Assembly (NCBI RefSeq): GCF_018139695.1 | Contig: NZ_JAGSOG010000045.1 | Coordinates: 1-41,784 of the forward strand | Reading direction: 5' to 3' | Source of the DNA: Actinospica durhamensis | GTDB lineage: Bacteria; Actinomycetota; Actinomycetes; Streptomycetales; Catenulisporaceae | Length of the DNA: 41,784 nucleotides | Shown: in pieces, positions 7,464 to 17,486 of the stretch | Layout of the letters: each line of letters starts with the position of its first letter | Position numbering within the stretch: position 1 is the first letter of the stretch | Position numbers and translations under genes: made by a program | The notes under the pieces: generated by a model | Seen by the model: only the letters and a program-made list of their open reading frames with translations | Told to the model about the DNA's origin: nothing | Databases searched by the model: none

Positions 7464-7508
7464 AGCGCCCCCGCCGTGCCGAGGCGTACTCGGCACGACG
7501 GGGGCGCT
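7464..7508 (-). terminator. Intrinsic terminator of the ammonium transporter gene
   Basis: Two 20-base arms (7464-7483 and 7489-7508) pair along their whole length around a 5-base loop, with one G-U pair in the minus-strand RNA. On that strand the stem is followed at once by four U residues. It lies 36 bp beyond the transporter stop codon. This is the best-formed terminator in the window. Confidence 0.9.
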
Positions 7509-7543
7509 GAGGGGCGCCGAAGCGCGCGACGGCGCGGGGTGGA

Positions 7544-8992
7544 TCAGGGTTCGGAGACGGGGACCTCGGCCGCGTCGGCCTCGATCGCCGACGCCGGTGC
7601 GCCCGCGGTGACGGGCACGAGTCCGGCCGAGCTGAGCGAGTCGCTCGGATAGACGACCTCTTCGTGGATGGCCAGGTCCCCGGTTTCCAGTACGGAATCG
7701 GGGAGTCTGAGTTTGACGAACAACCCGACGCCCTTGAGGATCAGGAAGGTCATCAGCGCGGTCCAGCCGATCACCGTCAGCGCCGCGCCGGCCTGCACTT
7801 CCAGCTGATGCCAGGAATGCGAGCCGTAGAGCAGGCCGGTGACCGAGAACGGTGCCGTCTTCGTATCCTTACCCAGATACACCAGGACGTTCGGATCGGC
7901 GAAGATGCCCACCAGCAACCCGCCGCACAAACCCGCGATACCGTGCGTGTAGACCACCCCGAGGGTGTCGTCCACCTTCGCGAAGAACCACTTCTTGGAC
8001 AGCTTGTACCAGCTGAGCCAGACGATCGCGGAGGTGATCGCGCCCAGGCAGATCGCGCCGAGGCCGTTGACGTAGCCGGCCGCCGGGGTGATGGTGACCA
8101 GGCCCACGATCATGCCGTTGATCGAGCCGAGCAGCGTCGGCTTCTTCGACGGGCTCCAGAACATGTCCATCAGCAGCCACACCAGCAGCGCCACCGCGGT
8201 GGCCAGGTTGGTGTTGACCACGGCCTCGGCCGCGTCCGCGCCGGCGAAGTACGGGTCACCGCCGTTGAAGCCGTTCCAGCCGAGCCACAGGATGCCCGCG
8301 CCGGTCGCGCACATCAGCAGGTTGTTCGGCGCGCCGTGTTCTCGGTCCTTCTTCAGGCGCGGCCCGATCACGGCCGCCGCCACGAAGCCGGCCGTGCCCG
8401 CGGACAGGTGGATGACGTAGCCGCCGGAGTAGTCCACCGCGCCGAGGCCGGCCCAGAAACCGCCGCCCCACAGCATGAACGCGTCCACGGTGTACACCAG
8501 CGTGGTCCACAGCGGGACGATGATCAGCCACGCCTTGAAGCTCATCCGGCCGATCACCGAGCCGAGCCACAGCAGCGGGGTGATCGCGGCGAAGACGAAC
8601 TGGAAGTAGAACAGCGCCGACTCGGAGAAGTTGAACGGCGGCATCAGCCCATTGAGGAGCGGGACGTTCGCCTGCGCCTCCTGCCCGGCCCCGAGCGAGG
8701 TGCGGGGCAGGCCGACGAAGCCGCTGGGGTTGCCCGAGGCAGTGGTCTTGATCCAGGGACTGCCGAAGCCCATGTTGAACGCCCACAGCGCCCAGACCAG
8801 CAGCACCAGGGAGAATGCGCTGAACGCCATCAGCATCGTGTTGACGGCCCATTTCTTCTGCACAAGCCCGCCGTAGAGCACGGCCAGGCCGGGCAGGCTC
8901 ATCAGGCCCACGAGCGTCGCGGCGGTCAACTGCCACGCCGCGTCGCCCGAGGAGTACCCGGTGGAGGGGTACGGGATGTAATCGAGGTGCAC
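7544..8992 (-). CDS. amt: Ammonium transporter (Amt family)
   Basis: This encodes 482 residues from a GTG at 8992, with GGAG 7 bases before it. It is an 11-helix channel for NH3/NH4+ in the cytoplasmic membrane. Visible family features are the outside N-terminal segment, LMSLPGLAVLYGGLVQKKWAVN, the pore region FNMGFGSPW, and the twin-histidine helices VIHLSAGTAGFVAA and YTHGIAGLCGGLLVG. The cytosolic C-terminal tail is long, about 60 residues, with an acidic end. In Streptomyces amtB is followed by glnK and glnD and controlled by GlnR. Here the gene is monocistronic, ended by a strong terminator, with no PII gene next to it. A possible GlnR box is upstream. Confidence 0.95.
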   Translation of the reverse strand: MHLDYIPYPSTGYSSGDAAWQLTAATLVGLMSLPGLAVLYGGLVQKKWAVNTMLMAFSAFSLVLLVWALWAFNMGFGSPWIKTTASGNPSGFVGLPRTSLGAGQEAQANVPLLNGLMPPFNFSESALFYFQFVFAAITPLLWLGSVIGRMSFKAWLIIVPLWTTLVYTVDAFMLWGGGFWAGLGAVDYSGGYVIHLSAGTAGFVAAAVIGPRLKKDREHGAPNNLLMCATGAGILWLGWNGFNGGDPYFAGADAAEAVVNTNLATAVALLVWLLMDMFWSPSKKPTLLGSINGMIVGLVTITPAAGYVNGLGAICLGAITSAIVWLSWYKLSKKWFFAKVDDTLGVVYTHGIAGLCGGLLVGIFADPNVLVYLGKDTKTAPFSVTGLLYGSHSWHQLEVQAGAALTVIGWTALMTFLILKGVGLFVKLRLPDSVLETGDLAIHEEVVYPSDSLSSAGLVPVTAGAPASAIEADAAEVPVSEP

Positions 8993-9113
8993 TGTGCGCT
9001 CCGTTCGTCATGGCGTGGAGAACGTAGGGCAGGCCGACGGCCTTCGTGCGAGCTGCGAAAACCGTGTGCACACGGGCATTTCCGCAACGTTGCGCGCACC
9101 TTGGCAGCGCGCC

Positions 9114-9151
9114 GTGACGCGGCGGTGGCGGATCTGTTTCCGGCCCGCTAC
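9114..9151 (-). promoter_or_regulatory. Possible GlnR box upstream of amt
   Basis: On the minus strand the sequence reads GTAGC-n6-GAAAC-n6-GCCAC-n6-GTCAC, which keeps the exact spacing of the actinobacterial GlnR consensus gTnAC-n6-GaAAC-n6-gTnAC-n6-GaAAC. Matches per block are 4/5, 5/5, 4/5 and 3/5. It lies about 120 bp upstream of the amt start. amtB is a standard GlnR target in Streptomyces, which makes the site credible, but the last block is weak. Confidence 0.4.
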
Positions 9152-9218
9152 GAAAGGCGCAGGGTTGTTACGTTCCGGGAAACCGGGGTGGAATGCCGCG
9201 ATCCGGCGCGTAGGCGGT

Positions 9219-9260
9219 GTCTTCAAGCCGGCGCCGGGGCCGCGACGCCGGCTTGAAGAC
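9219..9260 (-). terminator. Stem-loop after the secreted protease gene
   Basis: A perfect 15-bp inverted repeat (9219-9233 with 9246-9260, 12-base loop) begins 5 bp after the stop codon of the protease gene. There is no U-tract, as is common for high-GC actinobacterial terminators. It also insulates the amt promoter region. Confidence 0.65.
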
Positions 9261-9265
9261 GCGGC

Positions 9266-10312
9266 CTAGCCCTTCGACTCGGCCTGGGCCAGCAGCGAGC
9301 CGACCCAGTCGCTGAAGTACGAGGCGTAGGTGACGTCCGGGGTGTCCCCGCCCGCCTCGAAGCCGCCGATCACGCCGACGACGGTGCCGAGGCCGGTGTT
9401 CGCGTCCACGTCGCGCAGGAACGGGCCGCCGCTGGTGCCGCCGGGGTAGTTCTGGCAGTCGAACTGCAGCTGCGGGGTCGTGAGCGACGGGTCGGACACC
9501 TGGGTCGTCATGTTGGTGCAGGTGATCGGCTTCTCCGTGTCCTGCGGGTAACCGACCACCTGGGTCAGCCCGGAGTAGGCCGGATCGAGCTGGAGCTGGT
9601 CGCCGCCGACCACGTCCTGGATCCGGGTGTTCGAGCCGGACTCGTGCACCACCAGGAAGGCCACGTCGTAGTCCGGGTCCTCGCTCGAGGCCCACTGCGC
9701 CGGGACCACCACGTCCGCGGGCGTCCACACGCCGTACGGGTCCTGGCCGTCGTGGTAGTCGGGCACGAAGGCCAGGTCGGTGTACGCGCCGTTGGTGTCG
9801 TAGACGCAGTGCGCGGCGGTCAGCACGATGTCGCCGTGCGGGCTGTTGATCACCGAGCCGCTGCAGTAGTGGCCCTGGCCCTGGACCGAGCCGTTGGACG
9901 CGCTGAACAGGGCGCCGATCTGGGGGGAGCCGCCGAACGGGGAACTGGCCAGCGGGTCGGACACGGCCATGGGGGAGCCGCCGGCCAGCACGGCCTGCTC
10001 GGCCTGGTCCCCGCTGCCGCCGGGCACGGGGCTGGGCAGGGCCGGGGTGGCGGCCAGGCCGTCGGCGGCGGTACCCGAGCCCGCCTGGGCGCTCGCGTTC
10101 GCCGTGCCGAGCCGTCCGGCCCAGTACGAGGCCGCGGCGTCGGCCGCGGCCGAGGGGATCGGGATCACCCCGCCGTTGGACTGGGCGTACGCGCCGCCGG
10201 GCCCGGCCGCGGCAGGCCACAGCAGCACCGCGGCGACGACGAGGACCGCCGCTCCGGTCGCGGCCAGTCCGAGGGAGCGCCTTCTGGCTCCCTCGTGCCG
10301 AACTCGGCCCAT
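9266..10312 (-). CDS. Secreted trypsin-like serine protease
   Basis: This encodes 348 residues from the ATG at 10312; an earlier in-frame start would add 27 residues before an obvious signal sequence, so I reject it. Residues 1-43 form a Tat/Sec-like export signal: basic RHEGARRR, a hydrophobic run LAATGAAVLVVAAVLLW, then AYAQ. A low-complexity pro-region follows to about 130. The S1 catalytic triad is visible as TAAHC (H168), DYDVAF (D216) and GGTSGGPF (S294), as in V8/glutamyl-endopeptidase-like S1 proteases. Four cysteines could form two disulfides. It lies downstream of hpnH on the same strand with a 127-bp gap, so probably has its own promoter. No link to hopanoids is evident. Confidence 0.88.
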   Translation of the reverse strand: MGRVRHEGARRRSLGLAATGAAVLVVAAVLLWPAAAGPGGAYAQSNGGVIPIPSAAADAAASYWAGRLGTANASAQAGSGTAADGLAATPALPSPVPGGSGDQAEQAVLAGGSPMAVSDPLASSPFGGSPQIGALFSASNGSVQGQGHYCSGSVINSPHGDIVLTAAHCVYDTNGAYTDLAFVPDYHDGQDPYGVWTPADVVVPAQWASSEDPDYDVAFLVVHESGSNTRIQDVVGGDQLQLDPAYSGLTQVVGYPQDTEKPITCTNMTTQVSDPSLTTPQLQFDCQNYPGGTSGGPFLRDVDANTGLGTVVGVIGGFEAGGDTPDVTYASYFSDWVGSLLAQAESKG

Positions 10313-10359
10313 GGTCAGGTTCCCGCCGTCCGAGGAGTGTTCAGCCGCGACCGCGCACC

Positions 10360-10413
10360 GGCGCCCGGCGGCACGGATCACGACAAAGGCCATGATCCCC
10401 GCTGCCGGGCGCC
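10360..10413 (-). terminator. Stem-loop between hpnH and the protease gene
   Basis: A perfect 10-bp GC inverted repeat (10360-10369 with 10404-10413) spans a 34-base loop, 27 bp beyond the hpnH stop. It could end the hopanoid transcript. There is no U-tract and the loop is long, so the call is weak. Confidence 0.35.
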
Positions 10414-10439
10414 GGCGCCAGATCCGACACCTGAATTAC

Positions 10440-11444
<1,005 letters not shown>

Positions 11445-11453
11445 GATTCCCCT

Positions 11454-12986
11454 CTAGATTCTCTTCGTCGACGGCAACGCGGGCATCGGGGGGAGGGAGA
11501 AGCGGTAGGTCTCCTCGATCCCTGCGGGCTCCTCGCGGCGGATCGGGCCGAGCGCGGCGAGCGCGTCGACCACCGCCTCCACCAGCTGTGCGGGCGCCGA
11601 GGCGCCCGCGGTGATCCCGATGACGCCCGCTCCGGCCAACCAGTCCGGGTCGATCTGCTCGGGGCCGTCGACGAGGTACGCCGCCGCCCCGGCCCGCTCG
11701 GCCACCTCCACCAGACGCAGCGAGTTGGAGGAGTTCGGCGAACCGATCACCAGCACCACGTCCGCTTCGGCGGCCACGTCGCGGATCGCGCGCTGCCGGT
11801 TCGTGGTCGCGTAGCAGATGTCCGAGCTCGGCGGTTCGCCGATGCCCGGGAAGGCGGTGCGCAGCGCGTCCACGACCTGCGCGGCCTCGTCCTCGGCCAG
11901 GGTGGTCTGCATCAGGTAGGCCACCCGCTCCCGGTCCGGCACCTCCAGTGCCTTGGCCTGCTCCGGCGTCTCCACCAGGTGGATGCGCGGGCTGGCCGGA
12001 TCCGGGTCCTCGCCCATCAGTCCCTCGGACTCGTCGTGGTGCGGGTGCCCGATGAACACCACCGTGTTCCCGTCCCGCAGCGCCCGCCGGGCCTCGGTGT
12101 GCACCTTGGCCACCAGCGGGCAGGTGGCGTCGACCACGGCAAGGCCGCGCGCGTCCGCCTCCAGCCGCACCGAGGGGGCCACGCCGTGCGCGGAGAGCAC
12201 CACCGGCACCCCGTCGGGCACCTCGCTCAGCTCCTCCACGAAGACCGCGCCGCGCCGCTCGAGGTCGGCCACCACGAAGGTGTTGTGCACGATCTGGCGG
12301 CGCACGTAGACCGGCGGGCCGTAGCGCTCGAGCGCCTCGGCCACGATGTCGATGGCCCGCTCCACACCCGCGCAGAACGAGCGCGGCGAGGCCAGCACCA
12401 CGCGCCGCTGCGGATGCGCCGCGGCGCCCCAGGACTCGAACGCCGCCACCATTCGGGTCAGGGTGCGCAGCGCGGCCCGGCCGCGGCTGAGCGTGGCCGG
12501 GTGCCACAGGCCCGTGCGCGCGTCGTCCACCACCACCCGTGCGGTGGCGAACGGCGCGTCGGTGAGCGTGCCGAGCACCGAGGCCTCCATGTCCACGGCG
12601 AGGTAGCCCTCCGCCGCGAGCCCGGCCCTGGCCTTGCCGTGCACCACCCGGTCGCTGGTCACGGTCGGGCCGAGGTGGATGCGCACGTTCCGCGGCAGCA
12701 CCCGGCGCAGCGCCGCGGCCAGCAGCGGGGCGGCCGGGCAGCGCACCACGGCGCCGTCCGGGCCGTGCACCTCGGTGGAGACGACCACGTCGCCGGAGCG
12801 CACCTGCGGGTCGAGGCCGCCGGCCACGCCCGCCAGGACCACCGGAGCCCCGTCGCGCGGAAGCACCCGGGCGGCGCGCCCGGCCCGCATGCCCACCTGG
12901 ACCACGCCCGTCTCGAGACCGGCCCCGCGGCGCAGCGCCCGGGCCTCCAGGGCCAGCGCCGCCGCGACCGTCACCGGCGCGCTCAT
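11454..12986 (-). CDS. hpnG-ispH: HpnG nucleosidase fused to IspH reductase
   Basis: One uninterrupted frame of 510 residues holds two enzymes. Residues 1-190 are the nucleoside-phosphorylase-fold HpnG ([21 protein letters not shown]; the nucleoside-binding VDMEA), which removes adenine from adenosylhopane. Residues 195-510 are a full-length IspH (LytB), the 4Fe-4S enzyme that turns HMBPP into IPP and DMAPP. Its three cluster cysteines are C205 (SFCAGV), C289 (DATCP) and about C391 ([11 protein letters not shown]), and the active-site HxE is in HDESEG near 317-322. The linker is only a few residues (AAAHPQR). The start ATG overlaps the shc stop (ATGA, 12983-12986). Two adjacent in-frame GTG codons at 12401 and 12398 could allow a separate IspH to be made, but I see no Shine-Dalgarno there. 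IspH is normally encoded alone. Confidence 0.93.
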   Translation of the reverse strand: MSAPVTVAAALALEARALRRGAGLETGVVQVGMRAGRAARVLPRDGAPVVLAGVAGGLDPQVRSGDVVVSTEVHGPDGAVVRCPAAPLLAAALRRVLPRNVRIHLGPTVTSDRVVHGKARAGLAAEGYLAVDMEASVLGTLTDAPFATARVVVDDARTGLWHPATLSRGRAALRTLTRMVAAFESWGAAAHPQRRVVLASPRSFCAGVERAIDIVAEALERYGPPVYVRRQIVHNTFVVADLERRGAVFVEELSEVPDGVPVVLSAHGVAPSVRLEADARGLAVVDATCPLVAKVHTEARRALRDGNTVVFIGHPHHDESEGLMGEDPDPASPRIHLVETPEQAKALEVPDRERVAYLMQTTLAEDEAAQVVDALRTAFPGIGEPPSSDICYATTNRQRAIRDVAAEADVVLVIGSPNSSNSLRLVEVAERAGAAAYLVDGPEQIDPDWLAGAGVIGITAGASAPAQLVEAVVDALAALGPIRREEPAGIEETYRFSLPPMPALPSTKRI

Positions 12987-14983
12987 CGGCGCTCCAGGCG
13001 GTCGAACTGGGCACTGTGCTGCTGATTCACACTGTAAAAGTGTACGGCGCGACCCAGCGCGGTCAGCGGAAAGACAAGCCGGTAGAGGTGGTAGTTGATG
13101 TAGAAGTCGCCCGGGAACCCGGTGCCGGTGAACAGGTCCTCGTCCCAGGTCCCGTCGGTGCGCTGAGTGCGGGTCAGGTACAGCACCCCGCGGTCGATCG
13201 CCCCGCGCACCTCGGCGCTCGCGCCGCTCGGATCCTCGGCCAGGGCCAGCAGCGCCAGCAGCGACCAGGCGGTCTGCGACGCGGTCGACTCCCCGCGCCC
13301 GATCCAGGCCGGGTCGCCGTACGAGCGCAGGTCCTCGCCCCAGCCGCCGTCGGCGTTCTGATGCTCGATCAGCCACCGGCTGGCCCGGCGCAGCGCCGGA
13401 TGCCCGGCGCTGACCCCGGCCGCGGTCAGCGCCGGGACCACCGCGCCGGTGCCGTAGACGTGGTTGGCGCCCCAGCGGCCGAACCAGGACCCGTCCGGCT
13501 CCTGGTGGTCGAGCAGCCAGCGGATCCCGCGCAGCGCCCGCGGGTCGTGCGGCCGGCCCAGCACCGCGTACGCCTCCACGATGTGCGCGGTCACGTCCGC
13601 CGAGGGCGGGTCGATCACCGCCCCGAAGTCGCAGAACGGCAGCTTGTTGATGAGCGTGCGGGTGTTGTCCGCGTCGAACGCGCCCCAGCCGCCGTCCTTG
13701 CTCTGCATCCCGCCCATCCAGGCCGCGCCGCGGTCCATCGCCGCGCGGATGCGCCGCTCGCGCACCGGCTCGCCGTCGGGGTTGCGGGTCCGTTGCAGCG
13801 CCAGCAGGATCTCGGCGGTGTCGTCGGTGTCCGGGTAGCCGCTGTTGGCGAACTCGAAGGCCCAGCCGCCGGCCGCGAGCTGCGGACGGCGCACCGCCCA
13901 GTCGCCCTTGACCGTGATCTCCTCGCCCAGCAGCCAGTCCGCGGCGCTCACCAGGGCCGGATCGGAGGCGGGCACGCCCGCGTCGTAGAGCGCCACCACC
14001 GCGAGCGCGGTGTCCCACACCGGGGACTGGCAGGCCTCGAGCCGGCGCATCGGCCCGTCCGGACCGTCCTCGCGCACCAGGAAGCCCTCGAGCCCGGCCA
14101 GCCCGGCCCGCATCACCGGGTGGTCGAGCGAATAGCCCATCAGATCCAGCGCCATCATCGAGTAGACCCAGGGCGGCTGGATCCCGCCCCAGCCGCCGTC
14201 GGCCTCCTGCCGGGCGATGATCCACTCCGTGGCCTGGCGCAGCGCGGAGCGGCGCACCGAGCGCAGCGGGCGCCGCTCGTAGCGGTGCAGCAGCCGGTCG
14301 GCCCGGCGGAAGAACGCGGCGATCCGGTCCTCGTTCTCGGGCGGCTCCGGGATGACGCCGGTGCGCAGCTCGTCCACCCCGAACGGCAGCGGCCGGCAGG
14401 GTTTGAAGTGCCACATGATCGTCAGCGGCACCACGGTCTGCCGGGCCCAGCAGCCCCAGTCGTAGACGTTGAACGGCACCTGGGGCGGCAGGAAGATCAG
14501 CTCCGGCGGCATGGCCGGGAGCCGGTCCCAGTCCCACAGCCCGAACAGGGCCAGCCAGATCCGGGTGAACACCCGGGTGGCCTCCACGCCGCCGTTGGCC
14601 CGGATCCACTCCGCGGTGCGCGCCATCTCCGGGCCGGCGATCTCGTCCCCGGCCAGTTTGAGCGCCACGTAGGCCTCGACCGTGGTGGACAGGTCCGCGG
14701 GGCCGCCGTGGAAGGTCGCCCAGGTCCCGTCCGCGCGCCGCTGGGACCGGATCCAGCGCGCACTGAGCTCGATCGTGCGCGGGTCCCCGATGCCGAGGAA
14801 CTCGCGCAGAAGCAAGTCCTCGGCGTCCATGGTGACGTTGGTCGCCAGCTCCCCCTTCCACCAGCCGGCCGGATCCTGCAGCCCGAGCAGATGCTCGCGC
14901 GCGGCCTCGGCAGCCTGATGCGCCGCCTCGGGCAGGCCCGGGGGGCGGCCGGTGTCCACCGGCCGTTCCGCAATCGCAGTCAT
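12983..14983 (-). CDS. shc: Squalene-hopene cyclase
   Basis: This encodes 666 residues from the ATG at 14983, preceded by GAGGAGG; the usual length of bacterial Shc is 630-680. It cyclises squalene to hopene and diplopterol on the inner face of the cytoplasmic membrane. The catalytic DTDDTAE motif is in the middle (after NSGYP). Several QW repeats are visible, for example [70 protein letters not shown] and [12 protein letters not shown]. The 3' end overlaps hpnG-ispH by 4 bp (ATGA) and the polyprenyl synthase gene ends 26 bp upstream. No missing key residues were seen. Confidence 0.97.
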   Translation of the reverse strand: MTAIAERPVDTGRPPGLPEAAHQAAEAAREHLLGLQDPAGWWKGELATNVTMDAEDLLLREFLGIGDPRTIELSARWIRSQRRADGTWATFHGGPADLSTTVEAYVALKLAGDEIAGPEMARTAEWIRANGGVEATRVFTRIWLALFGLWDWDRLPAMPPELIFLPPQVPFNVYDWGCWARQTVVPLTIMWHFKPCRPLPFGVDELRTGVIPEPPENEDRIAAFFRRADRLLHRYERRPLRSVRRSALRQATEWIIARQEADGGWGGIQPPWVYSMMALDLMGYSLDHPVMRAGLAGLEGFLVREDGPDGPMRRLEACQSPVWDTALAVVALYDAGVPASDPALVSAADWLLGEEITVKGDWAVRRPQLAAGGWAFEFANSGYPDTDDTAEILLALQRTRNPDGEPVRERRIRAAMDRGAAWMGGMQSKDGGWGAFDADNTRTLINKLPFCDFGAVIDPPSADVTAHIVEAYAVLGRPHDPRALRGIRWLLDHQEPDGSWFGRWGANHVYGTGAVVPALTAAGVSAGHPALRRASRWLIEHQNADGGWGEDLRSYGDPAWIGRGESTASQTAWSLLALLALAEDPSGASAEVRGAIDRGVLYLTRTQRTDGTWDEDLFTGTGFPGDFYINYHLYRLVFPLTALGRAVHFYSVNQQHSAQFDRLERR

Positions 14984-15009
14984 GTCAGCGTGCCTCCTCG
15001 GCACGCCCC

Positions 15010-16122
15010 TTACCACGTCCGCGAGAGAAGAAACCTGGTGACTTCAGCGAGATCGGCGAGCGCGCGGGGGTGCGGCGCCAAACGGTCCAAGCGAGCTAAG
15101 GCCTCACGAGTGTGCAGGTCGGCGCGGTCCTGGGTCCAGGAACGACCCCCCGCCTGCTCCACCAGGTCGGCCGCGAGCACAAGATCGGCGTCGCTCAGGT
15201 CGCCCTCGGAGGCGAGTACCGCGCGCAGCCGGGCGCTCGCCGCGCTGCCCGCGGAAAGGGCCGCGACGACCGGTGCGGAACGCTTGCGGGCGTAGAGATC
15301 GGCGGCCACCGGCTTGCCCGTGGTGCCCGTCTCGCCCCAGATTCCGAGCAGATCGTCCACCAGCTGGAAGGCCATGCCGAGATGGTGGCCGTACTCGGCC
15401 AGCAACTGCACCTGCCCGCTCGCGGCGCCGTACGCCTGCGCACCGAGCGAGGCGCTGAGCGAGAGCAGGCTGGCGGTCTTGCCCGCCTCCATCTCCAGGC
15501 ACTGATCCACCGTGGCCGCGTCGTTCCCGGCCAGATCGAGGTCCTCGCTCTGGCCGGCGATCAGCCACTGCACCGAGGCGCCCAGCGACGCGATCGCATG
15601 CGGGCTGCGCTCGGTGAGCACCTGGAAGGCCAGGGTCTGCAGGGCGCAGCCGGCCAGCAGGGTCTGGTCCACGCCGTAGACCGTCCACGCCGTGGGCCGG
15701 TGCCGCCGGGTGCGGTCGCCGTCCATGATGTCGTCGTGCAGCAGGGAGAAGTTGTGGATCAGCTCCACCGTGCACGCCGCGTCGAGCACCGCGGGCTCGT
15801 CACCCTCGGCCCCGACCGCCCGGGCGCCGAGCACGGCCAGGGCCGGGCGCAGCGCCTTGCCGCCGGCCCCGGCCGGGTCGGGCGTGCCGGCCGCGTCCTG
15901 CCAGCCGAAGTGGTAGCGGGAGATCCCGCGCATCGTCGGGTGCAGCGCGTCAAGGCGCCGCTCGAGCTGCGGGTCCACCAGCTTCTTGATCTCGGCCAGG
16001 ATCTCGGCGGCGCCACGTGCGGCCACCGGGGTGTCCGTCTGGGCCCCCGCGAGGGTGTCGGTGCCGCCTTGCGTCTCGCTCAAGCCCGTGCTCCTGTCCG
16101 ATGCCCGTTCGCTTTCTCCCAC
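15010..16122 (-). CDS. Polyprenyl diphosphate synthase (farnesyl-type)
   Basis: This encodes 370 residues from a GTG at 16122, 43 bp inside the end of hpnE. A TTG at 16083, overlapping the hpnE stop (TTGA), is an alternative start giving 357 residues. The enzyme chains IPP onto allylic diphosphates; in hop loci it is thought to supply farnesyl diphosphate. The first aspartate motif is HDDIMD, followed by RRHRPTAW. The second is FQLVDDLLGIWG, lacking the last Asp of DDxxD, a form common in actinobacterial homologues, followed by GKPVAADLYARKRSAPVVAAL. No signal or membrane segment is present. The product chain length cannot be read safely from sequence. Confidence 0.92.
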   Translation of the reverse strand: MGESERASDRSTGLSETQGGTDTLAGAQTDTPVAARGAAEILAEIKKLVDPQLERRLDALHPTMRGISRYHFGWQDAAGTPDPAGAGGKALRPALAVLGARAVGAEGDEPAVLDAACTVELIHNFSLLHDDIMDGDRTRRHRPTAWTVYGVDQTLLAGCALQTLAFQVLTERSPHAIASLGASVQWLIAGQSEDLDLAGNDAATVDQCLEMEAGKTASLLSLSASLGAQAYGAASGQVQLLAEYGHHLGMAFQLVDDLLGIWGETGTTGKPVAADLYARKRSAPVVAALSAGSAASARLRAVLASEGDLSDADLVLAADLVEQAGGRSWTQDRADLHTREALARLDRLAPHPRALADLAEVTRFLLSRTW

Positions 16123-17486
16123 TGTTCTTGCGCAACCCGGGCCGCGTTAATCCCACTGCGCACCGCGCTTTCCATGGTGTCCGGCCAGCCGGTGGCGGTC
16201 CACGCCCCGGCCAGCAGCACACCGGGCGCCGCGGTCGCCGGCTCGGGGCGCAGCCGCGCGCTGCCCGAGGCCTGGCGGAAGGTCGCGTGTTTCTCCCGGG
16301 TGACGAAGAACTCCTGCACCGTCGCGCCGCGGGCGCCCGGCAGCAGACGGGTGAGTTCGTCCTCGAACAGCGCACGCAGCTCGGCCACCGGCTGCTCGAT
16401 GTAGCGCTCCGCCGCGGAGACGGTCACCGCGACGTAGTGCCCGCGGCCCGGCAGCCCGCTCGGCCCGGTCCGGTCGAAGATCCACTGGGCCGGGGAGTCC
16501 ACCCCGGCCAGGAAGGGCTGCCCGTCGAGCACCGGCCGGTCGTAGCGCACGTGCACGTTCAGGATCGGGCTGTGCCCGAGCCCGGCGAAGGGCGTGGGCA
16601 GCTCGGCCGGCAGCAGCGCGGCGGCCGCGTCGTGCGGCACCGCGAGCACCACCGCGTCCGGACGGGCGGACTCCTGCTCCCCGTCCCGGCCGCGCAGCCG
16701 CACGGTGCGGTCCGCGTCCACGGACAGCACCTTGGTCGCCTCGCGCACGGTCACGCCCGCCGCCTCCAGCGCCGTACGTGCCCGCACGTCGTGGATCTCG
16801 CCGAGCGGCACCGCGGCGTAGCCCAGGTCGGCCCCGCGCGAGTCCTCGAGCAGGCCGGTGCGGAAGACCTTGGCGGCCAACGCGAGTGACGCCGCGTCGG
16901 GATCGATGTTGAGCGTCGCGGTGCTGATGACCGACCAGAGCCGGTCCACCGCCGCCGTGCTCTGCCCGTGCTTGCGCAGGAAACCGCCGAAGCCCTGCTC
17001 GTCCACCCGCGCGTCGGCCGGGTCGGTGCGCCGCAGCGCCACCGCCGCGCGGCCCAGCGGCACCCGGTCGCGCCACCCGAGCAGCCCGTACCCGGCCAGC
17101 GAGCCGGCCAGGTGCAGCGGGGCCGGCGCACCGGTGCGCCGCAGCCGGGCCGAAGCGCCGTCGGGGGAGCGCAGCGGGATGTCGAGCCGCTCCTGAAGCA
17201 CCGTCAGGCCGGTCTCCGGACCCGCGCCGAGGCGTTCGAGCAGGCCGCGGTAGGCGGTGCAGCAGCGCAGGAACACGTGCTGGCCGTTGTCCACGACCAG
17301 GTCCCCGCGCCGGTAGGAGGTGGCCCGGCCGCCGAGCCGTGGCCTGGCCTCGGCCACCGTCACCCGCCAGCCGCGTTCGGCCAGCACCAGCGCCGCGGTG
17401 ATCCCGGCCAGGCCGCCGCCGACCACCAGCGCGCTCGGCGCGTCCCCGTCGGCCTGGATCCGGGCGGAACCCGCCGGCCGACTCAT
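16080..17486 (-). CDS. hpnE: Hydroxysqualene dehydroxylase HpnE (FAD amine-oxidase fold)
   Basis: This encodes 468 residues from the ATG at 17486, which overlaps the hpnD stop (ATGA). HpnE reductively removes the hydroxyl from hydroxysqualene to give squalene, the last step of the three-enzyme HpnCDE route. The N-terminal dinucleotide-binding fold is clear (ALVVGGGLAGITAALVLAERG, then VAEARPRLGGRATSY). The C-terminal FAD-contact block is VLLAGAWTATGWPDTMESAV, and NGQHVFLRCC is typical of the carotene-desaturase/HpnE branch. Its partner genes hpnD and hpnC are close upstream. Confidence 0.93.
   Translation of the reverse strand: MSRPAGSARIQADGDAPSALVVGGGLAGITAALVLAERGWRVTVAEARPRLGGRATSYRRGDLVVDNGQHVFLRCCTAYRGLLERLGAGPETGLTVLQERLDIPLRSPDGASARLRRTGAPAPLHLAGSLAGYGLLGWRDRVPLGRAAVALRRTDPADARVDEQGFGGFLRKHGQSTAAVDRLWSVISTATLNIDPDAASLALAAKVFRTGLLEDSRGADLGYAAVPLGEIHDVRARTALEAAGVTVREATKVLSVDADRTVRLRGRDGEQESARPDAVVLAVPHDAAAALLPAELPTPFAGLGHSPILNVHVRYDRPVLDGQPFLAGVDSPAQWIFDRTGPSGLPGRGHYVAVTVSAAERYIEQPVAELRALFEDELTRLLPGARGATVQEFFVTREKHATFRQASGSARLRPEPATAAPGVLLAGAWTATGWPDTMESAVRSGINAARVAQEQWEKANGHRTGARA

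Noticed and set aside
9266-10312. Secreted protease as part of hopanoid synthesis
   Set aside because: It is on the same strand, but 127 bp and a stem-loop separate it from hpnH and its function does not fit; adjacency alone is not enough.
11454-14861. Single 1135-codon minus-strand protein covering hpnG-ispH and the shc region
   Set aside because: Only the part from 12986 down is real coding sequence in this frame; upstream it is an out-of-frame reading of shc. The ATG at 12986 overlapping the shc stop is the natural start.
13016-15295. 759-codon plus-strand frame opposite shc
   Set aside because: Shadow of shc, whose QW repeats and DTDDTA motif are unmistakable.
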